From positions 1 through 30,192 of the forward strand of contig JAUCBJ010009112.1 in assembly GCA_032718475.1 (NCBI GenBank): a stretch of DNA of 30,192 nucleotides. Reading direction: 5' to 3'. A program made the position numbers and the translations under genes. Below are positions 1 through 9,797 of this stretch, one piece after another. The stretch comes from Nemertoderma westbladi. Its lineage: Eukaryota; Xenacoelomorpha; Nemertodermatida; Nemertodermatidae. Numbering within the stretch: position 1 is the stretch's first letter; each line of letters begins with the position of its first letter. The notes below the pieces were generated by a model. The model ran no database searches and had not been told where the DNA came from. It worked only from the letters and a program-made list of their open reading frames with translations.

Positions 1-1516
1 GTCTACTTAGACGAGATCTATTTCCCTTGCCTTCAGTATCGGTGGTATCGCCTTCCTCAGATGATGTATATCCCTGTCTTTTGGGAGTAGATCGATTCAT
101 CATCTGCATATTACTAGCTGTTAACTGTTTGTTTATGCAGTCTTGATTCTCCTGAATGTTTTCCAATTCTAATTGGGTGGTTTCTTCAGCCGCTCTCCGT
201 TCTGCTTCTACCACTGCCTCCGCCACTTTTCTTTCCGCTTCGGCCTCTGCCGCTGCCGCTTTTGCCTCTGCCGCTGCCTCTGCCGCTGCCGCTTTTCTTT
301 CTGCTTCTGCAGCTGCCACTGCTGCTGCTACTGCCGCTGCCTTTCTGTCTTCTATACGTTTTTTCTTTACTTGTTCTTCTTGGACTCGTGTCAGGCGGAG
401 TTGTTCATCAAATTTAGCCTGATTCGCAGCCCTCATTTCCACATCGATGGCATCCAACACAAGCTTGGTTCCTTCGCTATTAGGGCTAAGTCCATCTAAC
501 CTTCTCCTCAACTCGTCATCACCTAAAAAACGCTGATAGTCTGACAGATAGATGTCAATGGCATCTCTCTTATGTGGTTTCTCTGCCGTCGCTTCACTTT
601 CCACTTGGGAAAAAGTGGCGTCTGTTGATTCTCCATGGGTTGATCGCTCCTCCAGCTGAGCTTTCCACTGAGCTGTTCCTTGAACCTGGAGATTCACCCT
701 TTGAAACCAAGTCTTTACGGCGACTTGCAACGACGTGTCTTGTCTTCGTTTAGAAGCTTCCTCAAAGGCTGATAAGATTAGCCTGATTCGTAGAATTCTT
801 TCTCTAACTTGATAAAGCAGCAATCCCTGCTCTTGAGGTCCTTGAGGTTGTTGAAACAGTTGTTCTTTTAATCGCTCTATAGAGCTGAAGAATCCCTGTG
901 CGTATCCGGCTGCGGACCTCTTCCACACAGCTGGATCGATGGTTTCCTTGGCTACTCCCATCCGGTGTATGTCTTCCCAGGCAGCTTCTGATAAATCAAA
1001 CGGGAGTCCGGGTCCGGGGAAGTTCCATTGCGACTCGACAATAGACTTCAGTTCTTCACTCGTGTATCCCGCATAACTATCTCTAGTTGACCGTTGACTT
1101 CTCGCCCAATCGATCTGGTGTTCTTCCACCGCGATCAATAACCTAGTGAGTACGGCTGCAGGAAGGATGAGAAGGGGATCCGTATAAACCGCATCCGTCA
1201 TCTCTGCTCCGCGCTCGGGTGTCAGCTCTACAGTATCCTCACTACTGGAGCTGCTGGGCCGCTGAGGAATAAGTTCTTGACTAGCGGGTTGTTGCTGGTC
1301 CGCTGCTTCTTGGTCCCGCTTGACCTGAGCTCGGGTGCCTATGATAGACCTACGATGTTGGACTAGCCTAGGTTCTGTTATTACTACTGGAGGGATGACC
1401 TTCCTCACAGTGGGAGGTGAACTGAACTTACGACCAGACGGTTGTACGTCTCTATCTGAGTCGCAGATAGTTACATCTAATAAACTGTCTGACAGGTTCT
1501 GCTTAGTATCAGACAT
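1..1516 (-). CDS. BEL/Pao-type gag, N-terminal part, left copy (partial)
   Basis: An uninterrupted frame starts at an ATG at 1516 and runs leftwards out of the window, at least 505 codons. It is a close copy of the first part of the frame at 26450. The distance from the ATG to a shared internal codon (codon 368) is identical in both copies, so there is no net indel before the alanine-rich tract. Visible parts are a Ser/Pro/Glu-rich N-terminus, a helical middle, and an Ala/Glu/Lys-rich coiled-coil-like tract (plus-strand 190-350). That tract is 24 codons shorter than in the right copy. The gag identity itself comes from the right copy, whose frame continues into a DUF1759-like capsid region and zinc knuckles; those lie outside the window here. 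The frame is intact as far as visible, which suggests a young copy. The Ala-rich antisense frames at 156-499 are shadows. Confidence 0.75.
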   Translation of the reverse strand, partial: MSDTKQNLSDSLLDVTICDSDRDVQPSGRKFSSPPTVRKVIPPVVITEPRLVQHRRSIIGTRAQVKRDQEAADQQQPASQELIPQRPSSSSSEDTVELTPERGAEMTDAVYTDPLLILPAAVLTRLLIAVEEHQIDWARSQRSTRDSYAGYTSEELKSIVESQWNFPGPGLPFDLSEAAWEDIHRMGVAKETIDPAVWKRSAAGYAQGFFSSIERLKEQLFQQPQGPQEQGLLLYQVRERILRIRLILSAFEEASKRRQDTSLQVAVKTWFQRVNLQVQGTAQWKAQLEERSTHGESTDATFSQVESEATAEKPHKRDAIDIYLSDYQRFLGDDELRRRLDGLSPNSEGTKLVLDAIDVEMRAANQAKFDEQLRLTRVQEEQVKKKRIEDRKAAAVAAAVAAAEAERKAAAAEAAAEAKAAAAEAEAERKVAEAVVEAERRAAEETTQLELENIQENQDCINKQLTASNMQMMNRSTPKRQGYTSSEEGDTTDTEGKGNRSRLSR

Positions 1517-1650
1517 GACTATGTATACCGTGGAATGTCTACTGCTGTATTACAGTCTGAGTAAGTCTAGTAACTCAGTATTAACTACTAGCCTAGTAAT
1601 TAATTACCGGTACTGCTACTCAGTGTAGCGTGATATATAATATATTAGAA

Positions 1651-1886
1651 TACCGGTATGCTTATAGTATATATAAGTATTATTACAGACTAGGTTTATC
1701 TCAGAATACCGGTATAATTTTAGCACAAATATATATAAATATATAATAGGCCTATCGGGAATACCGGTATACAGCTTACAGTTTGTAGTATATATAATTC
1801 TGGACTAGAATTAATTACAAGTACCGGTATAATTTCAGCCTAAATTTATAGAAATAAAGATAATAGGCCTATTGTAAATACCGGTA
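1651..1886. repeat. Periodic TACCGGTA palindrome array, left copy
   Basis: The 8-bp palindrome TACCGGTA occurs at 1651, 1707, 1762, 1822 and 1879, spaced 55-60 bp. The intervening DNA alternates between two types: units 2 and 4 share a TATAATTT start and a TAGGCCTAT end, while units 1 and 3 share an AGTATATATAA core. The array is therefore about two copies of a 113-bp dimer. It sits just upstream of gag. The right copy has the same array at 26069-26311. Confidence 0.8.
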
Positions 1887-2824
1887 TATCAATTACTTTA
1901 AATAATTGAATTTCTGAATTTTAGGGTTACTTGGTTACTTTAACTTACTTTATTACTGTTATTTAAGCAGTAGTCCAACTGATATTGAGACCTAATTGAT
2001 TGTTGTATGGCAGGCCTACTATTTATAAATCGTTAGATTTGATTTATAATATATATATATACCCGTTTTAATGGGTTTTGTCAATATTTGAAATAAATGT
2101 TATTATTTCTGGGGAGTAATCACTACACAAAGCAGTGCGCTTTCAGTGAAGTGTTACTTATAGGACACTAAAACAAATAATTCTAATTTACCTAAGTTAC
2201 TTAATACTACAAATTACGTACGATTCGGGTTGAGATTACAATCTCTAAATAAACACAAAAATTTACAAAAACACAAAATACTAATTTTTAGGGTATTTTT
2301 ACAAGAAGTCTACAAACCAGTCTAACAAAGGGTTAGAATCTGGTTATTACAACGGACAGGGTACTACGGTATTTGAAATAATAAGTAGTAGTAAGTACAC
2401 TGCGTTGTCCAGATAGGAAAATACCACCGCCTGACGACCTATAGCCGTATCGCTATAGGTTCTACGTTATGTATCACGGAGTGTTCCTACCTAGAAGTTA
2501 ATAGAGCTAATCGAACGTGCCTATCAACCACTTTACAACACAAATATAATGCCTACACTAATTACTTTCGGAAAGCACTGTACACTAAACCCTAAATTAG
2601 GTACGAGTACTTGTACAACAGATAATCAGTAGTTAAATATACTTGAACAGCTAAAAGAACCACGGCATCTGCTGGAGTGACCGATGCACAAAATCACCAG
2701 TCTTTACCTACGCCAAACAGCCCGTGTAGTACCGGGGTTAATTTAACTATAACGGTATGTATAACAAACACAATTACTGTAGGAACAAACTTGGGGAATG
2801 AATGTTGCGGATAATCGCATAAAC

Positions 2825-3400
2825 TCTGAATAATAAATATTACGCTACGCGTACAAACTACTCAAACAAAATGCAGACCGAACACTGACAGACTACTATC
2901 AAGCCTAAACAAACTACAGGACATGCAGACTCCGAAATGATTAGGGAGTATGCGCTCTAACCCAGTAGTGCGACTTATTCTTTAGTTGGGGGTTTACCTT
3001 ACAGCGTTCGCTGCCCCTACTTCCTAACCGTACTTAATCAGACAAATGATCTACACACACTGCAATCCGTTCAGACCTAATAACAGCCGGACAACTATCC
3101 AGCCTACAAATTATCTAAATAAAATTATACGCTACCCGTACAGACTTACACAAACAAAGTACAGACTAAACGATGGCAGACTACTCTCAAGCCTAAATAA
3201 ACTACAGGACATGCAGACTCCGAAATGATTAGGGAGTATGCGCTCTAACCCAGTAGTGCGACTTATTCTTTAGTTGGGGGTTTACCTTACAGCGTTCGCT
3301 GCCCCTACTTCCTAACCGTACTTAATCGGACAGGTGATCTACACACACTGCAATCCGTTCAGACTTAACAGCAATCAGACAACAGCTCAGCCTACAAATC
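2825..3400 (-). repeat. Two 288-bp tandem units in leader, left copy
   Basis: Copies are 2825-3112 and 3113-3400. The offset is exactly 288 bp, measured at TCCGAAATGATT (2931 and 3219) and at CCTACAAAT (3103 and 3391). A block of about 100 bp in each (2939-3039, 3227-3327) is virtually identical, while the rest of the unit differs more. The right element has the same duplication with the same period, so it predates the separation of the two copies. Confidence 0.9.
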
Positions 3401-3631
3401 GTCTGTACAATCTGATCAGGTTTACACGCCTTCTGTTCAATACTGGCCTACAAACAAATAAAACTGACAGAAATAGGCCTAAGTAAAAATCCCAATAAAA
3501 ACCAGGCGTCCCCGATTAATTATTAAGACCTACCGGCATATATAATCAAATCGAATAATACTGCTGTACTTATACGGAAGTACCGGTTAGGACAGTTAGG
3601 CCTACGGACCTACAGATGGACCGTTCAGGTT

Positions 3632-3677
3632 TACCGGTTGACCGGTACTTTCAACTTTATTGCTTACCGCAATAAAG
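3632..3677 (-). promoter_or_regulatory. Conserved palindrome and AATAAA hairpin, left copy
   Basis: A 9-bp perfect stem CTTTATTGC / GCAATAAAG with a 5-nt loop lies at 3655-3677. Beside it, at 3632-3647, is the near-palindrome TACCGGTTGACCGGTA. In the sense direction of the element the stem contains AATAAA, so it could act in 3'-end formation within the LTR. The right copy keeps the stem and differs only in the loop (24305-24327). The function is inferred. Confidence 0.45.
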
Positions 3678-4592
3678 AAGCTATATCCTTTAATGTTCTC
3701 GCTTTCAGACCTTTGGCAGTTTAACCCACCAAATTAAGATGTCTTCTAGATATTAAATCGGTTTTTAGTCTATGACAAGTATTTGATTCACTACACTAGT
3801 CGAAACCAATCTGTGCGCGATCATTCACCCGCTGGATATTCCCGGGAGATTGGGTTCGACGGTTTAATTTTATTGCTATGTAAGCCTAATGTATTATTCG
3901 ACTGACAGTATTATATAATCTCTGACAATATTATTCACCTTCGGGAATATTAACAGTTCCTTTAGGACGTGGCGCTTTATCTATATAAACAGAGTTATGA
4001 CTTAAACTACTCACAACGATATGGCTCAATTATAATTCACATATATGGCGCATTCTTTAGGAATTGCTTCTTTAACAGACTCACTCATACACAATGCTGC
4101 ACAATACTGCACACTAATCTGCCAACCTTCATTGATTTTAGTCACATATAAAAGGAACACAGACTGACTCATGTAGGGTCTATCAAATAACATTAGATTC
4201 ACTTCAAACCACTTTAACATAAGTCACAATCGTTTATCTGTAACCCTTCTCTCTTACCTTCGGTATATCAAGAATATTGGGTTTCGGGGTTATTTATCGT
4301 TATTCCAAATATAATAATTCATCAACCATATTATGAAGAACTGACAGTAAATAGCAGTATAAAACAACAACTGAACACTGATTGTTATGAGTTTGCAATG
4401 TTTCAGCAGTCAGTATGTATGATCAGTTAGCAGTTAAAGGATATATGTCCTTATAATTAAACCTACTAGTGTAAGACTAAAAACTGAAACACGGAGGTGC
4501 CAAAAGCCGGTTCTTAGGCTCTGGGCAAAAACATAACACTGAACTACTGAGTTTCTGTATATACCTCCAACACAGAGACAACAAACGCTCTG

Positions 4593-4714
4593 ATTGGTCA
4601 ACCTGAACAACGAGAGAACAAAGAAACAAAGAAACGTCGACGTGGCAATATCAGCTGCTAGCCGTCGTCATGGTAGCGACACTGTTTTCAAGAGTATCGA
4701 GCTTTTACGTCACG
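4593..4714 (-). promoter_or_regulatory. LTR promoter-like motifs (CRE and CCAAT), left copy
   Basis: On the minus strand TGACGTAA (4707-4714) is followed by CCAAT (4593-4597) within a patch otherwise poorly conserved between copies. The right copy has TGACGCAA (23245-23252) and CCAAT (23359-23363) at matching places and order. CRE-type and CCAAT elements are common in Pol II promoters. Assignment as the LTR U3 promoter is inferred from position. Confidence 0.35.
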
Positions 4715-7362
4715 GAATTACGGAGTATGTCCTCTAAAGTACAAATACAGAAGAAATAGCTTTTATGTCCGCTAAAACACCAGTACAGCAAGGACACGGC
4801 CTTTTTATGCCTGGTAAACCAACTACAGAGTATTTTAAGGGAAAATAACCGACTAATTACGCAAAAGCTTTTACAATGCCCTCGAAGACCACTACGCGGT
4901 GGTCTTGTAAAATATTTATCTACATCTAGATCAACTAGGTTTCTGTCAATACTGTAGGTTAACTTTAAATCAAATATGATACGACGTAGTTCCAGCGGTT
5001 GTAAGAACAGAAAATCTAAACGGTTTGTATAACAAGTATAGGGAATATTGCACCTTGCATATAAGCGCCTAGTAAAGTAATGCTGTACGCTCTCGACAAG
5101 ATTGATACTGCTTTTTTTATATGGAGACCATACTGAAGTACAATACTCAAGTAATGGGTGGACCATACTTTTGTATGCCATAAGGAGAGCTTTAATGTTT
5201 TTCGTTTGAATACACCGAAACAGAATGTTGACAATTTTACATGCTTTGGCTACTTGGTCGCTGCAGTACCGATCGAATGAGAGATCTGACATTACTGTTA
5301 AGCCTAAATCTTTACAAAATAAACTTTCACTGAGGACGCTATCATTTAAGTAGTACACATGTTTGCAATTGTTTTTACCCACATAAACTACAGTACATTT
5401 GTGTGCTGCAATCGACAGCTGCCATGTACTGGCCCATGTCTCCAGTTTATTAAGTGCATTGGATAGCAAATGGCACTGCGAACTGTCAGCATACATTTTA
5501 ACATCATCAGCGAAAAGTTTGACAGTTATTGGCAAGAGCTGTTCAGGTAGGTCGTTTATGAACATTAGGAACAAAAGTGGTCCCAGCACACTCCCTTGTA
5601 TTGTACCGGAGGTAACTGGTGCAAAATCTGAGCAATATTTACCGACAACAACACGCTGTGTCCTATTTGACAGAAGGGCTGAAAGCCACAATAACAAGTC
5701 ATCAGCTATGCCATAAGCTCTCAGTTTAATTAATAATTTGCTGTGCACAACGGAATCAAAGGCTTTGGCGAAATCGATATAAATTATATCGATATTTTGC
5801 CTATTATCAACCATATTATACCAATCTGTAACACACTCCAATAATTGTGTATTGGTAGACCTACGGCACAAGAAACCATGTTGTGCCTTATTGATCAATT
5901 TATTCAATAGCAAATAGGATAATAAATCATTTTTGACACACATTTCCATAATTTTGCATGCGATGCAAGTTAATGATATTGGTCTATAGTTAAAGGGGTC
6001 GCAAGGATCACCCTTTTTAAAGATAGGAATAATGGTAGCAGTAAGCCAAATAGATGGAAGTGTGTGTGTCTCAAAAGAGAGTTTAAATATAACAGATAAT
6101 GGTTTAGCCAAGCACACTGATAAACGATGAAATAAGATACTCGGTAGGTTGTCAGGGGTCCCACTTTTCTTATTGGGCAACTTATTCAAAAAAGTTAACA
6201 CATTTACCGGGCTAAAATTTATAGTCGACAAATTAATACTACTATGCACTTTACTGGGTATATTGATGCTTACATTGTTATCAACTGTAAAATTTTGGGT
6301 TAGCACCTCGTTAAATATACGGGCCTTTGTCGCATCATCCACTACCGTATCACCTTTGAATTTTAAAGGGCCAATACCCAAGGTGGATTTTCTCTTTGAA
6401 TTTATATATTTATAAATTAAAGCAGGGTTACCCGAGTTTAGGATTTCAGTCTCTTTGATGCAGGTAGCGCGGTGAGCTGCAGAGGCTGCAGCCTTTGCCA
6501 CACGATAATATTCTTGTCGCCCATTCTCTCTATGTCGTTTCCTCCACAGTAATTTCTTCGCCCTCTGAAGGCGTCTAACAAAAAGCGGGTAATACTTTTT
6601 GCGTTGTTTAAAAGGTTTGAAAGGGACAAATTTGTCTATGCCTTCCTTAAGTACTGAGGAAAAAGTCTCATAAAAATCGTCTACCGTAACACAACTTTCA
6701 TACCTGGTAATAATATTACTATTCTTAATGTAAGCACTGAAAGCAGTATAGTCGCCATTATTAAAATCATAAAAACCTGTATACGAGGTTGAATTATCAT
6801 TAATATGAAGGGATGGTGCTAAAATATTAAAACTAACACTGTCATGGTCACTGGTTGAGAAGGGTACGTTAGTATTAACACTAGAAACAAACTGATTATC
6901 CGATGTGAACACTAAATCCAGCACATTTGGGCCCCTAGTTGGTTTAAATTGCAATTGAGTTAAGCTATTATGCAAGATAAAAGTGGCAAACTGGTTGTAG
7001 CAAGCATTGTCTGGATACACAAATTCAGACCAATTAAAAAGTGGATAATTAAAGTCCCCAATTAAAACACAAGGGAGTGATGTATTGCACAAAAAAGCCA
7101 GCGATTCCAATAAAATCGCTGTGTTATCAACTACGTCCGGTCTGGGAGGTGGTCTATAGCCACATATGATTCTAGATTTATTAGAACCTAATAAGTCAAT
7201 TCCTATTACCTCAGCATCACTAAGATGGTTTGGTAAAGTCACTCTACAGCATTTAATGCTTTTTTTTAAAAGGATAGCTACCCCACCGCCCAGATCCAGA
7301 TGGAATCTATCGTGTCTCATAGATGCATAATCAGTACCACCCACTAGCATAGCATCAGTCAC
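4705..7362 (-). CDS. LINE ORF2: endonuclease fragment plus reverse transcriptase, CR1/Jockey-like
   Basis: The 885-codon open frame carries the C-terminal part of an AP-type endonuclease followed by reverse transcriptase. GGGVAILLKK (about residue 25), GDFNYPLFNW, LDLVF and TSDHDSV are endonuclease signatures. RT signatures in order are NYRPISL, YIDFAKAFDS, GSVLGPLLFLMFINDLP and the catalytic FADD. A thumb region follows with LLEYCTSVWSP and VQHYFTRRL. The domain order and motifs fit the CR1/Jockey group of non-LTR retrotransposons. The N-terminal half of the endonuclease is missing, as expected from 5' truncation, so this copy cannot move by itself. The last 57 or so codons (4705-4876) are LTR sequence of the neighbouring element and not LINE. 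No stops interrupt the LINE part, so it looks young. The start codon is only the first ATG in the truncated frame. Confidence 0.85.
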   Translation of the reverse strand: MTDAMLVGGTDYASMRHDRFHLDLGGGVAILLKKSIKCCRVTLPNHLSDAEVIGIDLLGSNKSRIICGYRPPPRPDVVDNTAILLESLAFLCNTSLPCVLIGDFNYPLFNWSEFVYPDNACYNQFATFILHNSLTQLQFKPTRGPNVLDLVFTSDNQFVSSVNTNVPFSTSDHDSVSFNILAPSLHINDNSTSYTGFYDFNNGDYTAFSAYIKNSNIITRYESCVTVDDFYETFSSVLKEGIDKFVPFKPFKQRKKYYPLFVRRLQRAKKLLWRKRHRENGRQEYYRVAKAAASAAHRATCIKETEILNSGNPALIYKYINSKRKSTLGIGPLKFKGDTVVDDATKARIFNEVLTQNFTVDNNVSINIPSKVHSSINLSTINFSPVNVLTFLNKLPNKKSGTPDNLPSILFHRLSVCLAKPLSVIFKLSFETHTLPSIWLTATIIPIFKKGDPCDPFNYRPISLTCIACKIMEMCVKNDLLSYLLLNKLINKAQHGFLCRRSTNTQLLECVTDWYNMVDNRQNIDIIYIDFAKAFDSVVHSKLLIKLRAYGIADDLLLWLSALLSNRTQRVVVGKYCSDFAPVTSGTIQGSVLGPLLFLMFINDLPEQLLPITVKLFADDVKMYADSSQCHLLSNALNKLETWASTWQLSIAAHKCTVVYVGKNNCKHVYYLNDSVLSESLFCKDLGLTVMSDLSFDRYCSDQVAKACKIVNILFRCIQTKNIKALLMAYKSMVHPLLEYCTSVWSPYKKSSINLVESVQHYFTRRLYARCNIPYTCYTNRLDFLFLQPLELRRIIFDLKLTYSIDRNLVDLDVDKYFTRPPRSGLRGHCKSFCVISRLFSLKILCSWFTRHKKAVSLLYWCFSGHKSYFFCICTLEDILRNSVT

Positions 7363-8625
7363 CTGGTTGACACTCGTTAATTAGAGTCGCATCATCATCA
7401 TCAGGACTTCCATTACTGTTTGGATCGACAGTGGAAGATGATTGGTATAGTTTAAGGTTTGCTGCATGAACCTGTCGTTGTTTTCCATTAATCAATATCA
7501 CATAATCTGGACAACGGACATCGACAACTATAAAGGGTCCTTCATACATAGACATTAATTTCCGACAAACCCCTGTTTGAGACCAAAACTTTCGAAGCAT
7601 AACTTGATCACCTATTTGGTAACCAGGTTTAGACTGTTCACAGATTCGATTGTCTTTATCACTAATAATTCGCTCCAAGGCTTCTTTCTGCCATCTATGA
7701 GATTTAGACTGTATCTTGAGAAAATTTCCCATGAAGGTCTCCTCATATGGTTCATCTTCAATTAATTCTTTCTCATGTGCGAGACGAGGTAAACGTCCAT
7801 ACACAAGTTGGAATGGCATAAATCCTGTGACAACATGACGTGTTGTTCAATATGTATAAGTGATTGTTGGTAGATAGTTATCCCAATCATCAGGTCACTC
7901 AATAAGTAAGGCACACAACATTCCTGCAATAGTTGAGTTTAAACGTTCACACTGGCCATTTGTCTGTGGATGATATGGTGTTGTTCTCAATTTCTGAATT
8001 TTTAACATGGTTGTGAGTTCTTTGAATAATTTACTCTGAAAATTAGATCCTTGATCTGTCAATATCTCATCAGGAACTGCAAAGCGACATACAAAATCCA
8101 ACACACAGTTTGCTACTACACTTGCTTGTTGATTAGGTAATGGGTATAATTCAACCCATTTTGTAAATAGGTCAGTCACAACCAGAATAACTGAATTATT
8201 TCGTATAGTACGTGTCAAGGGACCTAGAATGTCAATAGCCCACTGTCGAAATGGTTCTCCAATAACTCTCACATTACTATGACCTGCGGTCATTCCTTGA
8301 TGACTAAGTTTTGCCTTAGCACAAGGGATACACCTGGAAACATACGCTTTCACAGAATTGTGCCACCCAGGCCACCAATATGTGTCTCGTAATCGTGATG
8401 ATGTCCTTTTCTGCCCACAATGTCCAGAATGACATTTCTCGATAATGGAATCACGCAGAGATTCGGGGACAACCTCCTTGTTCTGATAGAGTAGTCGGCC
8501 ATCCAAAACCGAAAGATTATCTCTCATAGCCAAAAAACGGGTCTGTTCAAAGTTCATTGGGAAGAGTTCATCACTACTCCTCAACATCTGTATACACCAT
8601 TGGATATTAGAATCTAATTCTAATA
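7355..8625 (-). pseudogene. Ty3/gypsy integrase relic with two in-frame stops
   Basis: One frame runs from about 8625 to 7355 and encodes the end of a gypsy pol. It has an HHCC zinc-binding module (KCHSGHCGQKRT, then CIPC), the DDE core (AIDILGPL, LTDQGSNF, then PYHPQTNGQCERLN with the catalytic Glu), and a GPY/F-like C-terminal module (YEGPFIVVDV). The frame is broken twice by TGA, at about 7894 and just past 7852. Both parts are otherwise in the same frame, so these are point changes and not frameshifts. No protease, RT or RNase H is present upstream, where the frame runs into AT-rich repeats at 8605-8675. The 3' side is cut by the LINE near 7365. It would integrate gypsy cDNA if intact; this copy is dead. 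Confidence 0.85.
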
Positions 8626-8675
8626 ATTATATTCTAATTCTATTCTTATTCTAATTCTAATAGTTAATAATTCTA
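8605..8675. repeat. AT-rich CTAATT low-complexity tract
   Basis: Degenerate repeats of TTCTAA/CTAATT separate the gypsy relic (minus) from the 5' end of the next LINE (plus). It marks the junction. No gene is visible. Confidence 0.6.
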
Positions 8676-8677
8676 AT

Positions 8678-9700
8678 TTCCGAGACATTTGGGAAAAACT
8701 ACGCGAGTTAAATTGTAGTAAGAGGATTCCTTTAATTGCTGTGTCGGCAATTGATGCGTTGTCCCTTCCACGTTTTCCGGGTTCCGGTGGTGGACTCAGT
8801 ACCGGTACCGGAACTGGTGGTAACAACCATGGGTCGAGTGTTTCGGACACCGATTTTACATCGCGTCTAATCAGCTTGGATAGGAAGATGGATGAAAATC
8901 ACAAGTCCATCGTAGAGAAACTTAAGAATAATAATGATAAAATTAAATTAATTGAATCCCTGCTGCCACCACAATCGTCACCTGACCCCGTAGCTCCGCC
9001 AGGAGTTCAGCGGTTATCGTATAGCGCAGTGGTGAATGGTTCTCCGTTGCGTCCGCGCATCACGGTTCCGCGCCGGGGACCGACTACTGCCCACCAGCAA
9101 TCACCACTTGCTGGTGTTCGTGGAGCAAATGGTGGTACCGATACTGGTTTCCCGAGTGCTGGCTTCCACGTTGGTGCGACAGGTTCTGGAGCTTCGCGTA
9201 TACCGGGGAGTTTGAAACGCCCCCGCCTCAACTCCGCTGATAATTCCGATATAAATCCTAGGGATGATCCGAATAACCCATGAATGAAAGTCAGGCCTCG
9301 TAGGCGGGCTTGTATGGAAGGAACTAAGAGCCCTACCGGCACTGGGAGCAGTGGGGGGCTGCGGTTGCGTGCTGCTGTGGGCCCCCCTCCGGAGATTTAT
9401 GTATGTAGATTGGACAACGAGATTACGGCGAAGGATCTATCAGAGGATCTTATGTCTCTTGGAGTCACAGTGGAAGAAGGTGCAATTGCTAAGGTGTCTC
9501 CACCCAGTTCTTGGTCGTCCAGTTTCAGGATTAAGGTCAGTAAGTCTGATTTGGATAAGGTTATGGAACCTTCGTTCTGGCCGAGAGGAGTATTCGTCCG
9601 AAAGTGGAGTAACTATTCCAAAGGTCATATAAATCAGTGGAAGGGTACCGGTAATAATGTTGAAAGGACCTTAAACATGTATCCTTGTATTGATATATAA
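8678..9700 (+). pseudogene. LINE ORF1 with one in-frame stop
   Basis: The frame opens upstream of the AT-rich junction with no ATG and runs to 9700. It is interrupted by TGA at 9281-9283, immediately followed in the same frame by ATG. Before the stop lies a Gly/Ser/Pro-rich stretch, a short charged helix (RLISLDRKMDENHKSIVEKL, about 8862-8921) and a basic region. After it is a conserved fold with EIYVCRLDNEITAKDL and, near the end, FWPRGVFVRKW. That block recurs in ORF1 proteins of many invertebrate LINEs, where it is thought to act in RNA binding. ORF1 proteins package LINE RNA. The missing start and the stop make this copy defective. The antisense frame at 9007-9342 is a shadow. Confidence 0.65.
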
Positions 9701-9797
9701 TGCATACTTAATATTTCTGTATATATATTTTTCATTTTCTTATTTTTTTTTTTCTTAACCAGTTTAATACTTCTTGTTTAATAATAACTAACTAACA

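Larger units (their letters stand above)
1517..4876 (-). mobile_element. LTR plus leader of left BEL/Pao-type element
   Basis: This stretch lies upstream of the left gag and matches 23059-26449 in inverted orientation. I place the outer LTR end near 4876, where similarity between copies starts at a shared TGTAAAAGC and the LINE sequence stops. Similarity looks about 70-75% over the first 450 bases and then rises to roughly 94-96%. It holds CRE-like and CCAAT motifs, a hairpin with AATAAA, two 288-bp tandem units and a palindrome array. I cannot locate the LTR 3' end or the primer-binding site, so LTR and untranslated leader are not separated. No convincing gene is seen; short ORFs such as 4026-4220 are judged non-coding. 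Confidence 0.6.

Noticed and set aside
156-499. Ala- and Cys/Phe-rich ORFs at 156-499 (+) and 27467-27865 (-)
   Set aside because: They are antisense shadows of the Ala/Glu-rich repeat in the intact gag frames on the other strand.
4026-4220. 64-codon ORF present in both elements (also 23762-23956)
   Set aside because: The copies differ at four sites inside the ORF and all four change the amino acid, with no silent changes. This gives no sign of protein-level selection, and the opposite strand is equally open.
7850-9283. Several in-frame TGA stops (gypsy 7894 and 7852, LINE ORF1 9281), considered as possible TGA recoding
   Set aside because: Neighbouring relics also carry TAG stops and frameshifts, and the intact gag frames show no TGA inside. 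Ordinary decay explains them.
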